Assembly: GCA_006844605.1 (NCBI GenBank)
Contig: SPJN01000005.1
Location: forward strand, 118,481 to 182,480
From: Hyphomicrobiales bacterium
GTDB taxonomy: Bacteria > Pseudomonadota > Alphaproteobacteria > SPJN01
Direction: 5' to 3'
DNA length: 64,000 nucleotides
Numbering within the stretch: the first letter of the stretch is position 1; every line of letters starts with the position of its first letter. This document shows, one piece after another, positions 17,450 to 26,163 of this stretch. Under the pieces are notes generated by a model that saw only the letters and a program-made list of their open reading frames with translations, had not been told where the DNA came from and searched no databases. A program made the translations under genes and the position numbers.

Positions 17450-18953
17450 TGAAGCCATCACCTTCATGGGCAATGGCATAGCCTGCCTTGAAGGTATCCA
17501 GCGCCGGAAAGATCGTCGCCGTGTCCTGTCCGGTGGGCCACAGCCCATGTTTGATTTCGATCAGAAAGCGAGGCTTTGTTTGCTTAAGCTGGGTGATAAA
17601 GTCTGCGCGCATGTGCTGGATAAACGGGTCCGACACGTGATGATAAAAATGATAATCATACAGATAGGGCGTGGCGATGGGCGCGCGGGCTAACAACATG
17701 CCGTGTATGGCCCCCTCGGTCCAATCGATCGGCTGCACGGTTTCGCCCGGTTTAAGGTGTGCTTTCAGATAGGCGGCAATAGCGTCCGGCTTGCCCTGTT
17801 TGGGCGTCATATTATCAATACCCTTGGCAGCAATGCCCATCAGCGGCCGCGGCTTGCCCTGCCAAGCCAAACTACCTAGGGCGAGAGCGAGTATCAGGAC
17901 TTTGACGGGCACGGTGGTAAGGCCGGGGCGCTTGTCTGCCATCGCAAGCGCGGTCAGAAGACAGGCGAAATAGGTCATGGGCATCCAATGATAGTCCCAG
18001 AACTTGCCCGCGATCCACGTATAAAGCGCATAGAGCGCGCCGAGCGCAACAAGATATAGAGCGCGTTTATGCTGGGTCAGGCTGGGACGTTGCGGGCCGA
18101 TATGGATGGCCAGCGCAGCGCCAATGGGAACGACCCAGAACGCCAATTCAAAGCCAAAGCGCAGCACCTTGCCCATCAACAGGGCACCGCCATTCAGCAC
18201 CTCATATTGGCCGTTCATGGACTGGTGCAGGGGCAGATAGCGGGTCAACATATCCCAAAATGCCGGCATGCCCCCCTGCTGCCACAACCATATCAAGGGC
18301 AGGCCGAAACTGATGGCAAAGCCAAGGACAGCAATGGTGATTTGGCCAATGATTGCGGGCGCATGGGCGCGCCATGAGCCGTTCCGCCCCTCAAGGGCGG
18401 TGAACAACACCACAAGCGGTGCCGCAATGGCAAGGTGTGGCTTGATGGAGGCAGCGCAACCGAACAGAAATCCAATCGCAGCCTGACGCCACAACCCGCC
18501 GCTGTCCTGATTCAATGACAGCAAAACTGCAAAGGCAATGGGCAGGATGCCCAGATAGTCACGTTGCAGGATAATGCTGGGGCCGTGCCCCAAATAGACC
18601 GCCGCAAACAGGGCGATGGCAAACAGGGCCGCGTGCCTGCCAAACGGCTTCATCACATGCCAAGTGATCAGGCAGAGTAACGCGAGATACCCGGCATTAG
18701 CAGCCATGAAGGCAAAATCGCCATAGCCGAACAGGCTGGTGAACCCGGCATGAAGCATAAAGGTGCCGACCCAACTGGTTTCAAAGAAATCGCGATAGGG
18801 GACAGCCCCATGCTCATTCATCAAAAAGGCAGCATAGTGGATCAGCGGCGTGTCATGGCGCATGCGCCAGAACAGCGAAAAGACAAGTATGATGGATGCC
18901 CACCCGCAGGTCAGCAGCACTATCGGTCGTGTCAGCTTATCTTGCCTAGTCAT
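17418..18953 (-). CDS. Polytopic membrane protein, GT39-like glycosyltransferase
   Basis: A 511-residue protein with about ten hydrophobic helices over residues 10-370 and a soluble C-terminal tail. The first external loop carries a conserved-looking acidic segment (VPYRDFFETSW) and a further QRDYLG, reminiscent of the acidic loop of GT-C enzymes of the ArnT/PMT type that use polyprenyl-phosphate sugars. No exact family is assigned. It is convergent with the GT4 gene, and its end overlaps that gene by 32 bp. No ribosome-binding site is obvious before the ATG at 18953. Confidence 0.65.
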   Translation of the reverse strand: MTRQDKLTRPIVLLTCGWASIILVFSLFWRMRHDTPLIHYAAFLMNEHGAVPYRDFFETSWVGTFMLHAGFTSLFGYGDFAFMAANAGYLALLCLITWHVMKPFGRHAALFAIALFAAVYLGHGPSIILQRDYLGILPIAFAVLLSLNQDSGGLWRQAAIGFLFGCAASIKPHLAIAAPLVVLFTALEGRNGSWRAHAPAIIGQITIAVLGFAISFGLPLIWLWQQGGMPAFWDMLTRYLPLHQSMNGQYEVLNGGALLMGKVLRFGFELAFWVVPIGAALAIHIGPQRPSLTQHKRALYLVALGALYALYTWIAGKFWDYHWMPMTYFACLLTALAMADKRPGLTTVPVKVLILALALGSLAWQGKPRPLMGIAAKGIDNMTPKQGKPDAIAAYLKAHLKPGETVQPIDWTEGAIHGMLLARAPIATPYLYDYHFYHHVSDPFIQHMRADFITQLKQTKPRFLIEIKHGLWPTGQDTATIFPALDTFKAGYAIAHEGDGFTIFEAAPAHP

Positions 18954-19010
18954 AATGGCAGTAGGTTACGCGATTCCGGGGGGCGGTCGCAAAACTATTC
19001 TGACAAGCGA

Positions 19011-19040
19011 AAGGCCGCCCCCTATCGGTGGAGCGGCCTT
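19011..19040. terminator. Hairpin after the peroxiredoxin gene
   Basis: AAGGCCGC and GCGGCCTT form an 8-bp stem with a 14-base loop, downstream of the peroxiredoxin-glutaredoxin gene on the minus strand. The tail has few T on that strand, so termination strength is uncertain. Confidence 0.55.
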
Positions 19041-19115
19041 CCAGACCAACTTAACTGCCTTGGTGCGTGTCCCTTGTAACGTGCACGCTACAAAGAACCA
19101 GCAATGAGAGAGAGG

Positions 19116-19847
19116 TCAGGCAGCGAAATAGGCCTCAAGCTCATCGGCACCGCCGATGCAGTTACCATCAATGAAGATTTGCGGTGTAGTGCTGTTGCCT
19201 GAAAGTGCGCGCAATGACCGTTCGGTGGCATCACGACCCAACAGGATTTCTTCAAATGCCATGTCCTTGCTGGTCAGCAATGATTTGGCGCGTTTGCAAT
19301 GGGGGCAACCGGGCTTTGAAATCACGGTGATCGCCTTGGGCAGATCGGCATTCGGTGCCACATAGTTCAGCATCGTATCCGCATCGGATACCTTGAAGGG
19401 GTCGCCCGGCTCATCAGGCTCAATAAACATTTTTTCTACTATGCCGTCCTTCACCAACATGGAATAGCGCCAAGACCGCTTGCCGAAGCCAAGCTCTTCC
19501 TTGTCTACAAGCATACCCATGCCTTCAGTGAACTCGCCATTGCCATCGGGCAGCACACGCACATTGGGCGTGTTCAGCGTGGCGGCCCATTCGTTCATGA
19601 CGAATGTGTCGTTCACGGACAGACAAACGATTTCATCTACGCCGTTGCGTTTGAACACGGGCGCAAGCTCGTTATAGCGTGGTAGATGCGCAGAGGAGCA
19701 GGTGGGGGTGAAGGCACCGGGCAGCGAGAAGACGGCCACGGTCTTGCCTTTGAAAATGTCATCGGTGGTCACGTCAACCCAGTCATCATCAGTGCGGGTG
19801 CGAAATGTGACTTGGGGGACGGGTTGTCCTTCGTGATTTTTGAACAT
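19116..19847 (-). CDS. Peroxiredoxin-glutaredoxin fusion
   Basis: A 243-residue hybrid enzyme. Residues 1-165 are a Prx5-type peroxiredoxin with the peroxidatic Cys50 in PGAFTPTCSSAHLP; residues 172-243 are a glutaredoxin with KPGCPHCKRAKSLL (Cys181, Cys184) and the glutathione-binding TPQIFIDGNCIGG. Such fusions, known from Haemophilus, Chromatium and cyanobacteria, reduce hydroperoxides with glutathione. The ATG at 19847 has AAAGGACC upstream; the frame runs further but without a family match. It lies beside dps and oxyR, fitting a peroxide-response locus. Confidence 0.95.
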   Translation of the reverse strand: MFKNHEGQPVPQVTFRTRTDDDWVDVTTDDIFKGKTVAVFSLPGAFTPTCSSAHLPRYNELAPVFKRNGVDEIVCLSVNDTFVMNEWAATLNTPNVRVLPDGNGEFTEGMGMLVDKEELGFGKRSWRYSMLVKDGIVEKMFIEPDEPGDPFKVSDADTMLNYVAPNADLPKAITVISKPGCPHCKRAKSLLTSKDMAFEEILLGRDATERSLRALSGNSTTPQIFIDGNCIGGADELEAYFAA

Positions 19848-19986
19848 TGTTGGTCCTTTCCGTTTGTACGGAATAATTTGTTTCATATGAATTTGGGAAA
19901 GGTCGATGACACACGGCCTATCAGGCAGGTTTTGGGGGCTATGGGGGGTAGCCGTCAAGACGCGTGTGTCACCGTAACCATATTAC

Positions 19987-20017
19987 GCCGCCACTATCGG
20001 GGTGGATCACCGGCGGC
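19987..20017. terminator. Hairpin after dps
   Basis: GCCGCC at 19987 and GGCGGC at 20012 can pair across a loop that includes a further TGG/CCA match. It sits about 20 bp past the dps stop on the minus strand. No T-run is seen. Confidence 0.4.
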
Positions 20018-20034
20018 ATAAAATATTTATTCCC

Positions 20035-20511
20035 TTATTGCTCAAGCAGTGAACGCAGCATCCATGCTGTTTTTTCATGGATTGTCATGCGGTCGGTTAC
20101 AAGGCCGGCGGTAACTTCGTCATCTGCCTTGCCGGCAATGATGATCACTTCCCGCGCGGTACGCACGACAGTTTCATGGTCTGCGGCAAGCTGGGCAACC
20201 ATGTCCATTGCGGCAGGGACGCCATCGGCTTCCTCAACCGTCGACAGGGCGGCAAACTCCTTGTAGTTGCCGGGGGCATAGGCACCCAGGGCGCGAATGC
20301 GTTCAGCGATGTCATCAACAGCGGTGGCAAGTTCGGTGTAATGGGTTTCGAACATCAAATGCAGTGTATTGAACATCGGACCCGTCACATTCCAGTGATA
20401 ATTGTGGGTCTTCAGGTAAAGCGTATAGCTATCTGCCAACAGGCGTGACATGCCATCAGCGATTGCCTTCCGATCATTGTCGGAAATACCGATATTGATT
20501 TTCTGGCTCAT
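20035..20511 (-). CDS. dps: Dps-family ferritin-like DNA-protection protein
   Basis: A 158-residue Dps/miniferritin. The ferroxidase signature at the subunit interface is complete: [12 protein letters not shown] (His39), [11 protein letters not shown] (His51, Glu55) and [13 protein letters not shown]. These dodecamers oxidise Fe(II) with H2O2 and store iron, limiting Fenton damage. The ATG at 20511 has AGAAG upstream; the frame extends to 20586 without support. It is divergent from oxyR (127 bp between starts), so OxyR very likely controls it. Confidence 0.95.
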   Translation of the reverse strand: MSQKINIGISDNDRKAIADGMSRLLADSYTLYLKTHNYHWNVTGPMFNTLHLMFETHYTELATAVDDIAERIRALGAYAPGNYKEFAALSTVEEADGVPAAMDMVAQLAADHETVVRTAREVIIIAGKADDEVTAGLVTDRMTIHEKTAWMLRSLLEQ

Positions 20512-20638
20512 TGTTCTTCTCTTTCTTTCTCTCTCACTCATCAGGCGCTGTCTGCGTCTGACAAGTGCAAGATAGGGCATTGCCAAATTGTAGTGAAATG
20601 AATTATATCTAACTCAGTAATAGGAAAAAGCGATTGAT

Positions 20639-21571
20639 ATGGCTGCGCAACCAACATTAAGACAACTTCGTTTTCTGGTCGCCTTGGCGGATAATCTGCA
20701 TTTTGGCAGGGCCGCCGATGCGTGTTTTGTAACCCAGTCCACCTTGTCCAGTGGATTGATGGATTTGGAAGATCTGCTGGACGCGCAATTGGTGGAGCGG
20801 ACCAAGCGTAAGGTGATGATGACCCCGCTTGGCCTGCAAGTGGTTGAGCGCGCGCGCCGTATTTTACAGGATGTTGAGGCACTGGCGGAGGTGGCGTCAG
20901 AAGGGCACGACCCGCTGGATGGCAAGCTGACTTTGGGCGTCATTCCGACGATTGGTCCTTATCTGTTGCCGGGTCTGTTGGGGCGCAGCAAGAAGGCCTT
21001 TCCGTCCCTAAGGCTTTATCTGCGGGAGGAGCAGACAACCGACGCTATCGATCATTTGGTGAAGGGTGTGCTTGACCTTGCTGTGTTGGCCTTTCCCATT
21101 GATTTGCCCGATACGCTTGAATGGGTCGAAATCGGGTATGATCCTTTCCATCTGGTGTGTGCCCGCAATCATCCCATGGCATCGGACGATCCTGTGGCCC
21201 GAAGTGCCATCAGCGGGGATGACCTGTTGTTGCTCGAGGATGGCCATTGCCTGCGCGACCATGCGTTGGGGGCGTGTTCGTTGGCGGCGGGGCAAAAGGC
21301 GCAAAGCACGAATTTCCAGGCCACCAGCCTGCCCACATTGATCCAAATGGTTGATGCGGGGCTTGGCTTTACCCTTGTGCCAGACATGGCGGTACGCGCC
21401 GGTGCCATTGATCGGCGTCGTCTGTGTGTTCGTGAAATCGCTGGTAGTGAAAAGGCCAAAAACCTTGGCCGGACTGTCGGGCTTGTTTGGCGCAAAACCG
21501 ATCATCGGGCGACCAGTTTCGCCAAAGTTGCTGAATTGATGCAGGATTTGCTGTCCGCGTCGAACGGTTAA
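20639..21571 (+). CDS. oxyR: OxyR-type LysR peroxide sensor
   Basis: A 310-residue LysR regulator. The N-terminal helix-turn-helix is LRQLRFLVALADNLHFGRAA, followed by FVTQSTLSSGL. The redox pair is conserved: GHCLRDHALGAC, with Cys204 and Cys213 spaced as Cys199/Cys208 of E. coli OxyR, so a disulfide switch by H2O2 is expected. It is divergent from dps and close to the peroxiredoxin fusion. The last four bases overlap the convergent DUF1272 gene. I could not find a clear four-part OxyR box (ATAG-N7-CTAT) in the shared promoter. Confidence 0.94.
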   Translation: MAAQPTLRQLRFLVALADNLHFGRAADACFVTQSTLSSGLMDLEDLLDAQLVERTKRKVMMTPLGLQVVERARRILQDVEALAEVASEGHDPLDGKLTLGVIPTIGPYLLPGLLGRSKKAFPSLRLYLREEQTTDAIDHLVKGVLDLAVLAFPIDLPDTLEWVEIGYDPFHLVCARNHPMASDDPVARSAISGDDLLLLEDGHCLRDHALGACSLAAGQKAQSTNFQATSLPTLIQMVDAGLGFTLVPDMAVRAGAIDRRRLCVREIAGSEKAKNLGRTVGLVWRKTDHRATSFAKVAELMQDLLSASNG

Positions 21572-21825
21572 TCCTTGCCGTGATACATCGCCTTTAGCTT
21601 GGCGCTTTCCACCTTTGTTTGACTGGCGGGAAATTTTTTCAGTAATGCCGGGGCTCTTGTTGGGCGGGCAGTCAATGCCCCGCCGCAATTGGGACATTTG
21701 TCGTGCAGGTGCGCGTCATTGCAAGCTGCGCAAAAAGTGCATTCAAAGCTGCAAATCAGGGCGTTTTGTGCCTCTGGTTCTAGGGATTGATGGCAGCATT
21801 CACAGGTGGGGCGCATTTCCAGCAT
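21568..21825 (-). CDS. DUF1272 zinc-ribbon-like protein
   Basis: An 85-residue protein with eight cysteines in the DUF1272 pattern: CECCHQSL, then ICSFECTFCAACND and KCPNCGGALTARP. The four CxxC-like pairs probably bind zinc. Function is unknown in the family. The C-terminal tail is basic. It overlaps the end of oxyR by four bases and is divergent from the VOC gene. Confidence 0.88.
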   Translation of the reverse strand: MLEMRPTCECCHQSLEPEAQNALICSFECTFCAACNDAHLHDKCPNCGGALTARPTRAPALLKKFPASQTKVESAKLKAMYHGKD

Positions 21826-21911
21826 GGCGGTCTAACCTTGATTCTGATTGAACAAATGCGTGCAAAAAGTTACGCTAACATCATCATAATTCAATAAATG
21901 AGGAAACCAAA

Positions 21912-22601
21912 ATGGCCGATCGCCTTTCAGGAATTCACCACATTGCGATGATGTCTGCCGACATCAAAAAGCACATCGATTTCTTTTGCGATGTGATGGG
22001 GTGCAAATTGTCTGCCCTATTCCATATGCATGGCGTGCCCGGTGGCCTGCATGCATTTTTGGAGCTTAATGAACATTGCTATTTTTCCATTGTGCAGTTG
22101 GACGAGGCAAAGTCCGTCAAGATTGAATTAGGCAAAACCCATTCAGGCACCGGGGCAAATGCCAGTGCGCCGGGGACCATGCAGCACTTGGCCTTCAATG
22201 TGGATAGTCTTGACGACCTGTTGGCGATGCGTGACAGGTTACGGTCAAAAGGGTTGAATGTCATGGGGCCTATGGATCATGGCATGTGCCATTCAATCTA
22301 TTTTGCAGGGCCTGATCAAATGACGCTGGAAATCGCGACATCACAGGAAGCAGTCAATCAGGAAGAGTGGATTGACCCTGAGGTTGTCGGCCTTGCGGGG
22401 ATCAATGAAGAAGAACTGGCGCGATATAAAAATCCGGCCCCTTACGACGGTCCGTCACCTGTGGCCCAGCCTGATCCTGATCCCGCCATGCCGCATATGG
22501 CCTATCCTGAAGAAATGTACACTGCGATGATGGCGATGCCAGACGAGGCGATTCTGGAAATGTCGAAACAATTCTCAGAACCGCCTGTCAAATCGGCCTA
22601 A
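21912..22601 (+). CDS. VOC (glyoxalase/dioxygenase) superfamily protein
   Basis: A 229-residue protein with an N-terminal VOC domain (residues 5-145): IHHIAMMSADIKKHIDFFCDVMG, then MQHLAFNVDSLDDL and an end strand ...QMTLEIAT. The first His (IHH), the His of QHLAF and the Glu of LEIA are the usual three metal ligands. The last 80 residues are Pro-, Met- and acid-rich and have no recognised domain. It may be a lyase, dioxygenase or isomerase; no specific reaction can be assigned. GAGGA precedes the start. Confidence 0.8.
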   Translation: MADRLSGIHHIAMMSADIKKHIDFFCDVMGCKLSALFHMHGVPGGLHAFLELNEHCYFSIVQLDEAKSVKIELGKTHSGTGANASAPGTMQHLAFNVDSLDDLLAMRDRLRSKGLNVMGPMDHGMCHSIYFAGPDQMTLEIATSQEAVNQEEWIDPEVVGLAGINEEELARYKNPAPYDGPSPVAQPDPDPAMPHMAYPEEMYTAMMAMPDEAILEMSKQFSEPPVKSA

Positions 22602-22616
22602 TAGGTTTTTGTTTGA

Positions 22617-23288
22617 TCAGCTTACGCCAAGGCTTTTTGCAATGGCGTCAATAAAGGGCTGACGGATCAACAATTTGTTTCCTGCATAGGCAGCACCCGG
22701 TAGGGCCGTTGCCTGTGCAGCAAGCGCGAGGGATTCCTCAACCACTTTGTCGGGGGACGTTACCCGGTCCACATAGCCGACGGGGACAGCCTCTTCAGGC
22801 GAATAAAGCCGCGCCTGTACAAATGCCTCTGTCAGGCGATGGGGCGCGATGCGTGCCTTGGCAAGTTCAAGCCCATAATGGGGCAAAACCATCCCAATAG
22901 CAGTTTCATTCAGCCCGATTTTGTAGTTGCCTTCCGCGGCGATGCGGGTGTCGCATGACATAGCAAGCAAAATGCCTGCAGCCATTGAATGACCTGTCAT
23001 GGCGGCGATGGTGGGAAGGGGGTGTTGGAACAAACGCAGGAATAGCTTGCCGCCATTGGCGACCATTTCCATGGCGCGTTCTGGTTCGTTCATCATCACC
23101 TTCAGGTCAAATCCGGCTGAAAACATGCCGTCTCGGCCAGAGATAACAATGGCCTTGGCGTCGTCATTGGCGTCGATTTGGTCGAGTGCTTCATTGAAGG
23201 CATCAATGAATGCAAAGCTGACAGCGTTCGCCTTGCCGTCATCAAGGGCGATATGGGCAACATTGTCGTGATAGTGCAGGTCAATCAT
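22617..23288 (-). CDS. Enoyl-CoA hydratase/isomerase family (crotonase)
   Basis: A 223-residue crotonase-fold protein, slightly short for the family. The oxyanion-hole segments are SGRDGMFSAGFDLK and MTGHSMAAGILLAMSCD. The catalytic glutamates of enoyl-CoA hydratase are not obvious: the region after the second oxyanion loop reads KIGLNETAIGMVLP, where one Glu is kept. It may be an isomerase or a hydrolase. The start at 23288 has AAGGACC. Convergent with the VOC gene, 15 bp apart. Confidence 0.85.
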   Translation of the reverse strand: MIDLHYHDNVAHIALDDGKANAVSFAFIDAFNEALDQIDANDDAKAIVISGRDGMFSAGFDLKVMMNEPERAMEMVANGGKLFLRLFQHPLPTIAAMTGHSMAAGILLAMSCDTRIAAEGNYKIGLNETAIGMVLPHYGLELAKARIAPHRLTEAFVQARLYSPEEAVPVGYVDRVTSPDKVVEESLALAAQATALPGAAYAGNKLLIRQPFIDAIAKSLGVS

Positions 23289-23373
23289 GGGATGGTCCTT
23301 ATGAGGTCAATTGGAATTGATTTCAATTGCGGACCGAATTTGTCGCCCGAATCCGGGCTGTGATCAAGGCTGA

Positions 23374-23634
23374 TCAGGCAGGCTGGGGCAGTTTTTTGTT
23401 TAGCTTGCGTTTAACCGTCAGCGCCGCGTGACAGGCGCTTTTATCACAAGGCCTGTGGTCATAGGGGCTGTCGCCGCCCAAACATGTGCTTGCCAGCGCG
23501 GCCACCAACGCGGCAGGCAGGCCCGCAACGGCGGGGTCAGGCTGGGCGTCTTGTGCGCCAAAGGGCAGGCCACCCAAAGCAAAACTGCCAAGGATCACTG
23601 CGTGGATCAGGGGGTTGCGCGTTCGTAAGGTCAT
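23374..23634 (-). CDS. Small unrecognised protein coupled to ccoS
   Basis: An 86-residue protein I do not recognise. It has an N-terminal hydrophobic segment (HAVILGSFALGGLPFGA), a second hydrophobic stretch (GLPAALVAALAST) and a C-terminal part with three cysteines (CLGGD, CDKSACHAAL) and a basic tail (VKRKLNKKLP). Its ATG overlaps the ccoS stop in an ATGA, so translation is coupled and the gene probably belongs to the cco operon. The clustered Cys/His could bind metal or heme, but no CxxCH is present. Confidence 0.6.
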   Translation of the reverse strand: MTLRTRNPLIHAVILGSFALGGLPFGAQDAQPDPAVAGLPAALVAALASTCLGGDSPYDHRPCDKSACHAALTVKRKLNKKLPQPA

Positions 23635-23783
23635 GGCAGGGGGCCGTCATCATCCAGTAATATGCGCGAGGCAGACCCATCAGGGTCGTCAAACTGGCCA
23701 TTATGCAAGGCCCACAGGAACCCGGCCAAACCTATTAGGCCAAGGGCGATGGCAAGGGGCACCATGAAAACCAGAACACTCAT
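23631..23783 (-). CDS. ccoS: cbb3 oxidase maturation protein CcoS
   Basis: A 50-residue protein, found by reading the gap after ccoI. It starts MSVLVFMVPLAIALGLIG, one transmembrane helix, then GFLWALHNGQFDDPDGSA and RILLDDDGPLP. The WALxxGQFDDxxG motif is diagnostic of CcoS, needed for cofactor insertion into the cbb3 oxidase. Its start overlaps the ccoI stop by one base (TGATG), and its stop overlaps the next gene. Confidence 0.93.
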   Translation of the reverse strand: MSVLVFMVPLAIALGLIGLAGFLWALHNGQFDDPDGSASRILLDDDGPLP

Positions 23784-25984
23784 CACTTCACCTCACGCGC
23801 AATACGGAAACTGTTCAGCGTCACGATGATGGAACTTGCAGACATGGCAAGGGCCGCGATCATCGGCGTGACTTCACCTGCCATCGCCAGCGGTACGGCA
23901 ACAACATTATAGCAAATGGCAAAGGTGATATTTTGCCGTGCCAATGCGGCGGATTTTTTGGCAACGGTCAAAAGGCGCGTGATGGCAAGCAGGCTTTTAC
24001 CCTGAAACACAACATCAGCCGCATTCTGCGCCAGATCAGTGGCGGTAGAGGGGGACAACGATACATGCGCCCCTGCCAATGCAGGGCCATCATTCAACCC
24101 GTCGCCAACCATCATAACCCGATAGCCACTGGCCTGCGCATCTTCAAGCCAGCTGAGCTTGTCTTTCGGGCGGATGGCGGCGTGCCAGTCATCAATCTCG
24201 ATCTCGTCAGCAATGCGCCGAACGGCCTGCATGTGGTCGCCGGACAATAATGCCAATTCATAGCCAGATTGTTTCAATGTCTTGATGGTGCGCCCTGCAT
24301 CGGGGCGCAACATGTCTTCGAATGGTATCAGTTGCGGCGCTTCATCGGGCAGTTTCAGCCACAGGCGGGGACGGGGATCATCACCGGGGGACGTGCCGCC
24401 AACCCAGTCCCAACGGCCCAACTTCGCCTCGCCATCAGGCAGCATGGCGGACATGCCCGCGCCGGGTACTTCCATCACATCCTTTGGGGGCGTTGTTGCT
24501 GGCGATACCGCACTGAGGGCCGCAGCAAGCGAGCGGGCAAGCGGGTGCATACTGTTGGCGGCTAACCCTGCAGCAACTGATTTGGCCCGGTCATTGAGGC
24601 CACTTGTGTCGGGAACAGGCATTGGTTCGGTTAGGGTGCCGGTCTTGTCAAAGGCGATCATATCAACCTCTGCCAATCGTTCCAGCGCGGTTGGGGACTT
24701 GATAAACAGACCCGCCTTCATCAATTGGGTTGAGGATAAGACCTGCACCACAGGCACTGCAAGGGCAAGCGCGCAAGGACAGGTGATGACCAGCACGGCA
24801 ATGGTGATTTCCAATGCCTGTGTCAGACTTGCATTGCCAAGGGTTAGCCAGAATGTCAGCGACAATAGGGCAAGGGCGTGAACAACAGGAACATAGGCGC
24901 GGGCGATTTTATCCGCCAATACGACAATCCGCCCGCGCTTTTGTTCTGCCAGCTCCATCAAACGTGTGATTTCAGCCAGCAGGGTGTCGTCCTTGACCAG
25001 GGTTGCCGTCATGGTCACAGGACTACCTAGATTAATTGTGCCTGCATGTATTTTGTCGCCCTGCTCAACCATGCGGGGCGTCCGTTCCCCGGTGATGAGG
25101 GAACAGTCAAGTTCCGTCGTGCCGGTATCAATCGTCCCATCAACGGGGATTTTGGCCCCCGCTGGCACCATCAGCCGCATACCCGGTTCAACCTGATCGG
25201 CAGGGGCGATATTGATAGTGCCATCATCGCCGATTACATGTGCGCTTTCGTGGCGCAAGGCCAATAACCGGCTGACGGTGCTGCGTGCCTTGCCGCGCGC
25301 GCGTGTGTCGAGCAATCGGCCGATCAACAAAAAGAACAGCAGCATGGTCGCGGATTCAAACCAGACATGGGCCTCGCCCTGTGTGATTTGAACAAGCGAT
25401 AGGCCGACCGCCAGTATGACCGCCAAGGATATTGGCACATCCATATTGGTGCCGCGATTTTTCAGAACACCCCATGCGGATTTGAAAAAGGGCATGCCTG
25501 CATAGGCCGTAACAGGCACGGCAATGACCGCCGATAACAGATTGAACAACAGGCGGGTTGCGTCCTTGTCCGCGGCACCCGACCACATGGCAACGGACAT
25601 CAACATAATGTTCGCAGCCCCGAACCCTGCAACAGCCAAGGCGCGCAGCAGGCTTTTTTCATGGGCCTGATCATGTTCAAGCGGGTCTGCCTGATCAAAA
25701 GGCGCAACAGGATAGCCCAGCCCTTCGACCATGGCGGCAAGCTGGTTTATGCGATCGCGATTGCCCTGCCAGGTCAGGTTTAGACGCCCTGTCGTCAGGT
25801 TGACCCGAGCCTCAGTAACGCCGGGTTCCGCCGTCAGGGTCCGTTCGATCCTGCCGATGCAATTGGCGCAATGCACGCCTTCGACCAGCAAGGTCAGACT
25901 GTGCGATTGGCCTGATTGGTCATCATGCACAAAGGGCGCAAAATCCCGGTCGAGTAAACCACCGGGTACAGCGGCGTCAGTCAT
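23783..25984 (-). CDS. ccoI: Copper-exporting P1B ATPase for cbb3 oxidase assembly
   Basis: A 733-residue heavy-metal P-type ATPase (FixI/CcoI) that delivers copper for the binuclear centre of cbb3 oxidase. Visible: a heavy-metal-associated domain with GVHCANC (Cys39, Cys42), eight hydrophobic segments, the CPC metal motif in TCPCALALAVP, the phosphorylation site DKTGTLTEP, and GDGLNDGPAL. The ATG at 25984 is preferred over the longer frame to 26041 because it overlaps the ccoH stop by 8 bp, as expected for coupled genes. It sits in the cco cluster between ccoH and ccoS. Confidence 0.93.
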   Translation of the reverse strand: MTDAAVPGGLLDRDFAPFVHDDQSGQSHSLTLLVEGVHCANCIGRIERTLTAEPGVTEARVNLTTGRLNLTWQGNRDRINQLAAMVEGLGYPVAPFDQADPLEHDQAHEKSLLRALAVAGFGAANIMLMSVAMWSGAADKDATRLLFNLLSAVIAVPVTAYAGMPFFKSAWGVLKNRGTNMDVPISLAVILAVGLSLVQITQGEAHVWFESATMLLFFLLIGRLLDTRARGKARSTVSRLLALRHESAHVIGDDGTINIAPADQVEPGMRLMVPAGAKIPVDGTIDTGTTELDCSLITGERTPRMVEQGDKIHAGTINLGSPVTMTATLVKDDTLLAEITRLMELAEQKRGRIVVLADKIARAYVPVVHALALLSLTFWLTLGNASLTQALEITIAVLVITCPCALALAVPVVQVLSSTQLMKAGLFIKSPTALERLAEVDMIAFDKTGTLTEPMPVPDTSGLNDRAKSVAAGLAANSMHPLARSLAAALSAVSPATTPPKDVMEVPGAGMSAMLPDGEAKLGRWDWVGGTSPGDDPRPRLWLKLPDEAPQLIPFEDMLRPDAGRTIKTLKQSGYELALLSGDHMQAVRRIADEIEIDDWHAAIRPKDKLSWLEDAQASGYRVMMVGDGLNDGPALAGAHVSLSPSTATDLAQNAADVVFQGKSLLAITRLLTVAKKSAALARQNITFAICYNVVAVPLAMAGEVTPMIAALAMSASSIIVTLNSFRIAREVK

Positions 25985-26147
25985 TGGCGTGGACAAGTTC
26001 ATAGTCGGTTGAAAAACCGGGGAAGCTGTCCATTGCGACACCGATCATGACCCCATTGGCGGCAAAGACAGCGACAAAGGCCAGCACAAAAAGCCACGGG
26101 ATCATGCTTTTTTTGCTTTCGGGTTGGGTTGGTTCGTTAGAAGACAT
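25977..26147 (-). CDS. ccoH: Short CcoH/FixH-like protein
   Basis: A 56-residue protein in the ccoH position between ccoG and ccoI. It begins MSSNEPTQPESKKSMIPW, has one transmembrane helix (LFVLAFVAVFAANGVMIG), then VAMDSFPGFSTDYELVHAND and stops. The helix with its ANGVMI and the following FPGFSTD segment fit the N-terminus of FixH/CcoH, which in other alphaproteobacteria is about 150 residues with a periplasmic domain. That domain is absent here, and the ccoI start follows at once, leaving no room for a hidden remainder. Either a naturally minimal form or a truncated gene. Confidence 0.75.
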   Translation of the reverse strand: MSSNEPTQPESKKSMIPWLFVLAFVAVFAANGVMIGVAMDSFPGFSTDYELVHAND

Positions 26148-26163
26148 AGACCCAAAGCTCCAC

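Noticed and set aside
20512..20638. OxyR box ATAG-N7-CTAT in the dps-oxyR promoter
   Set aside because: Only isolated ATAG-like pieces were seen; no complete four-part site.
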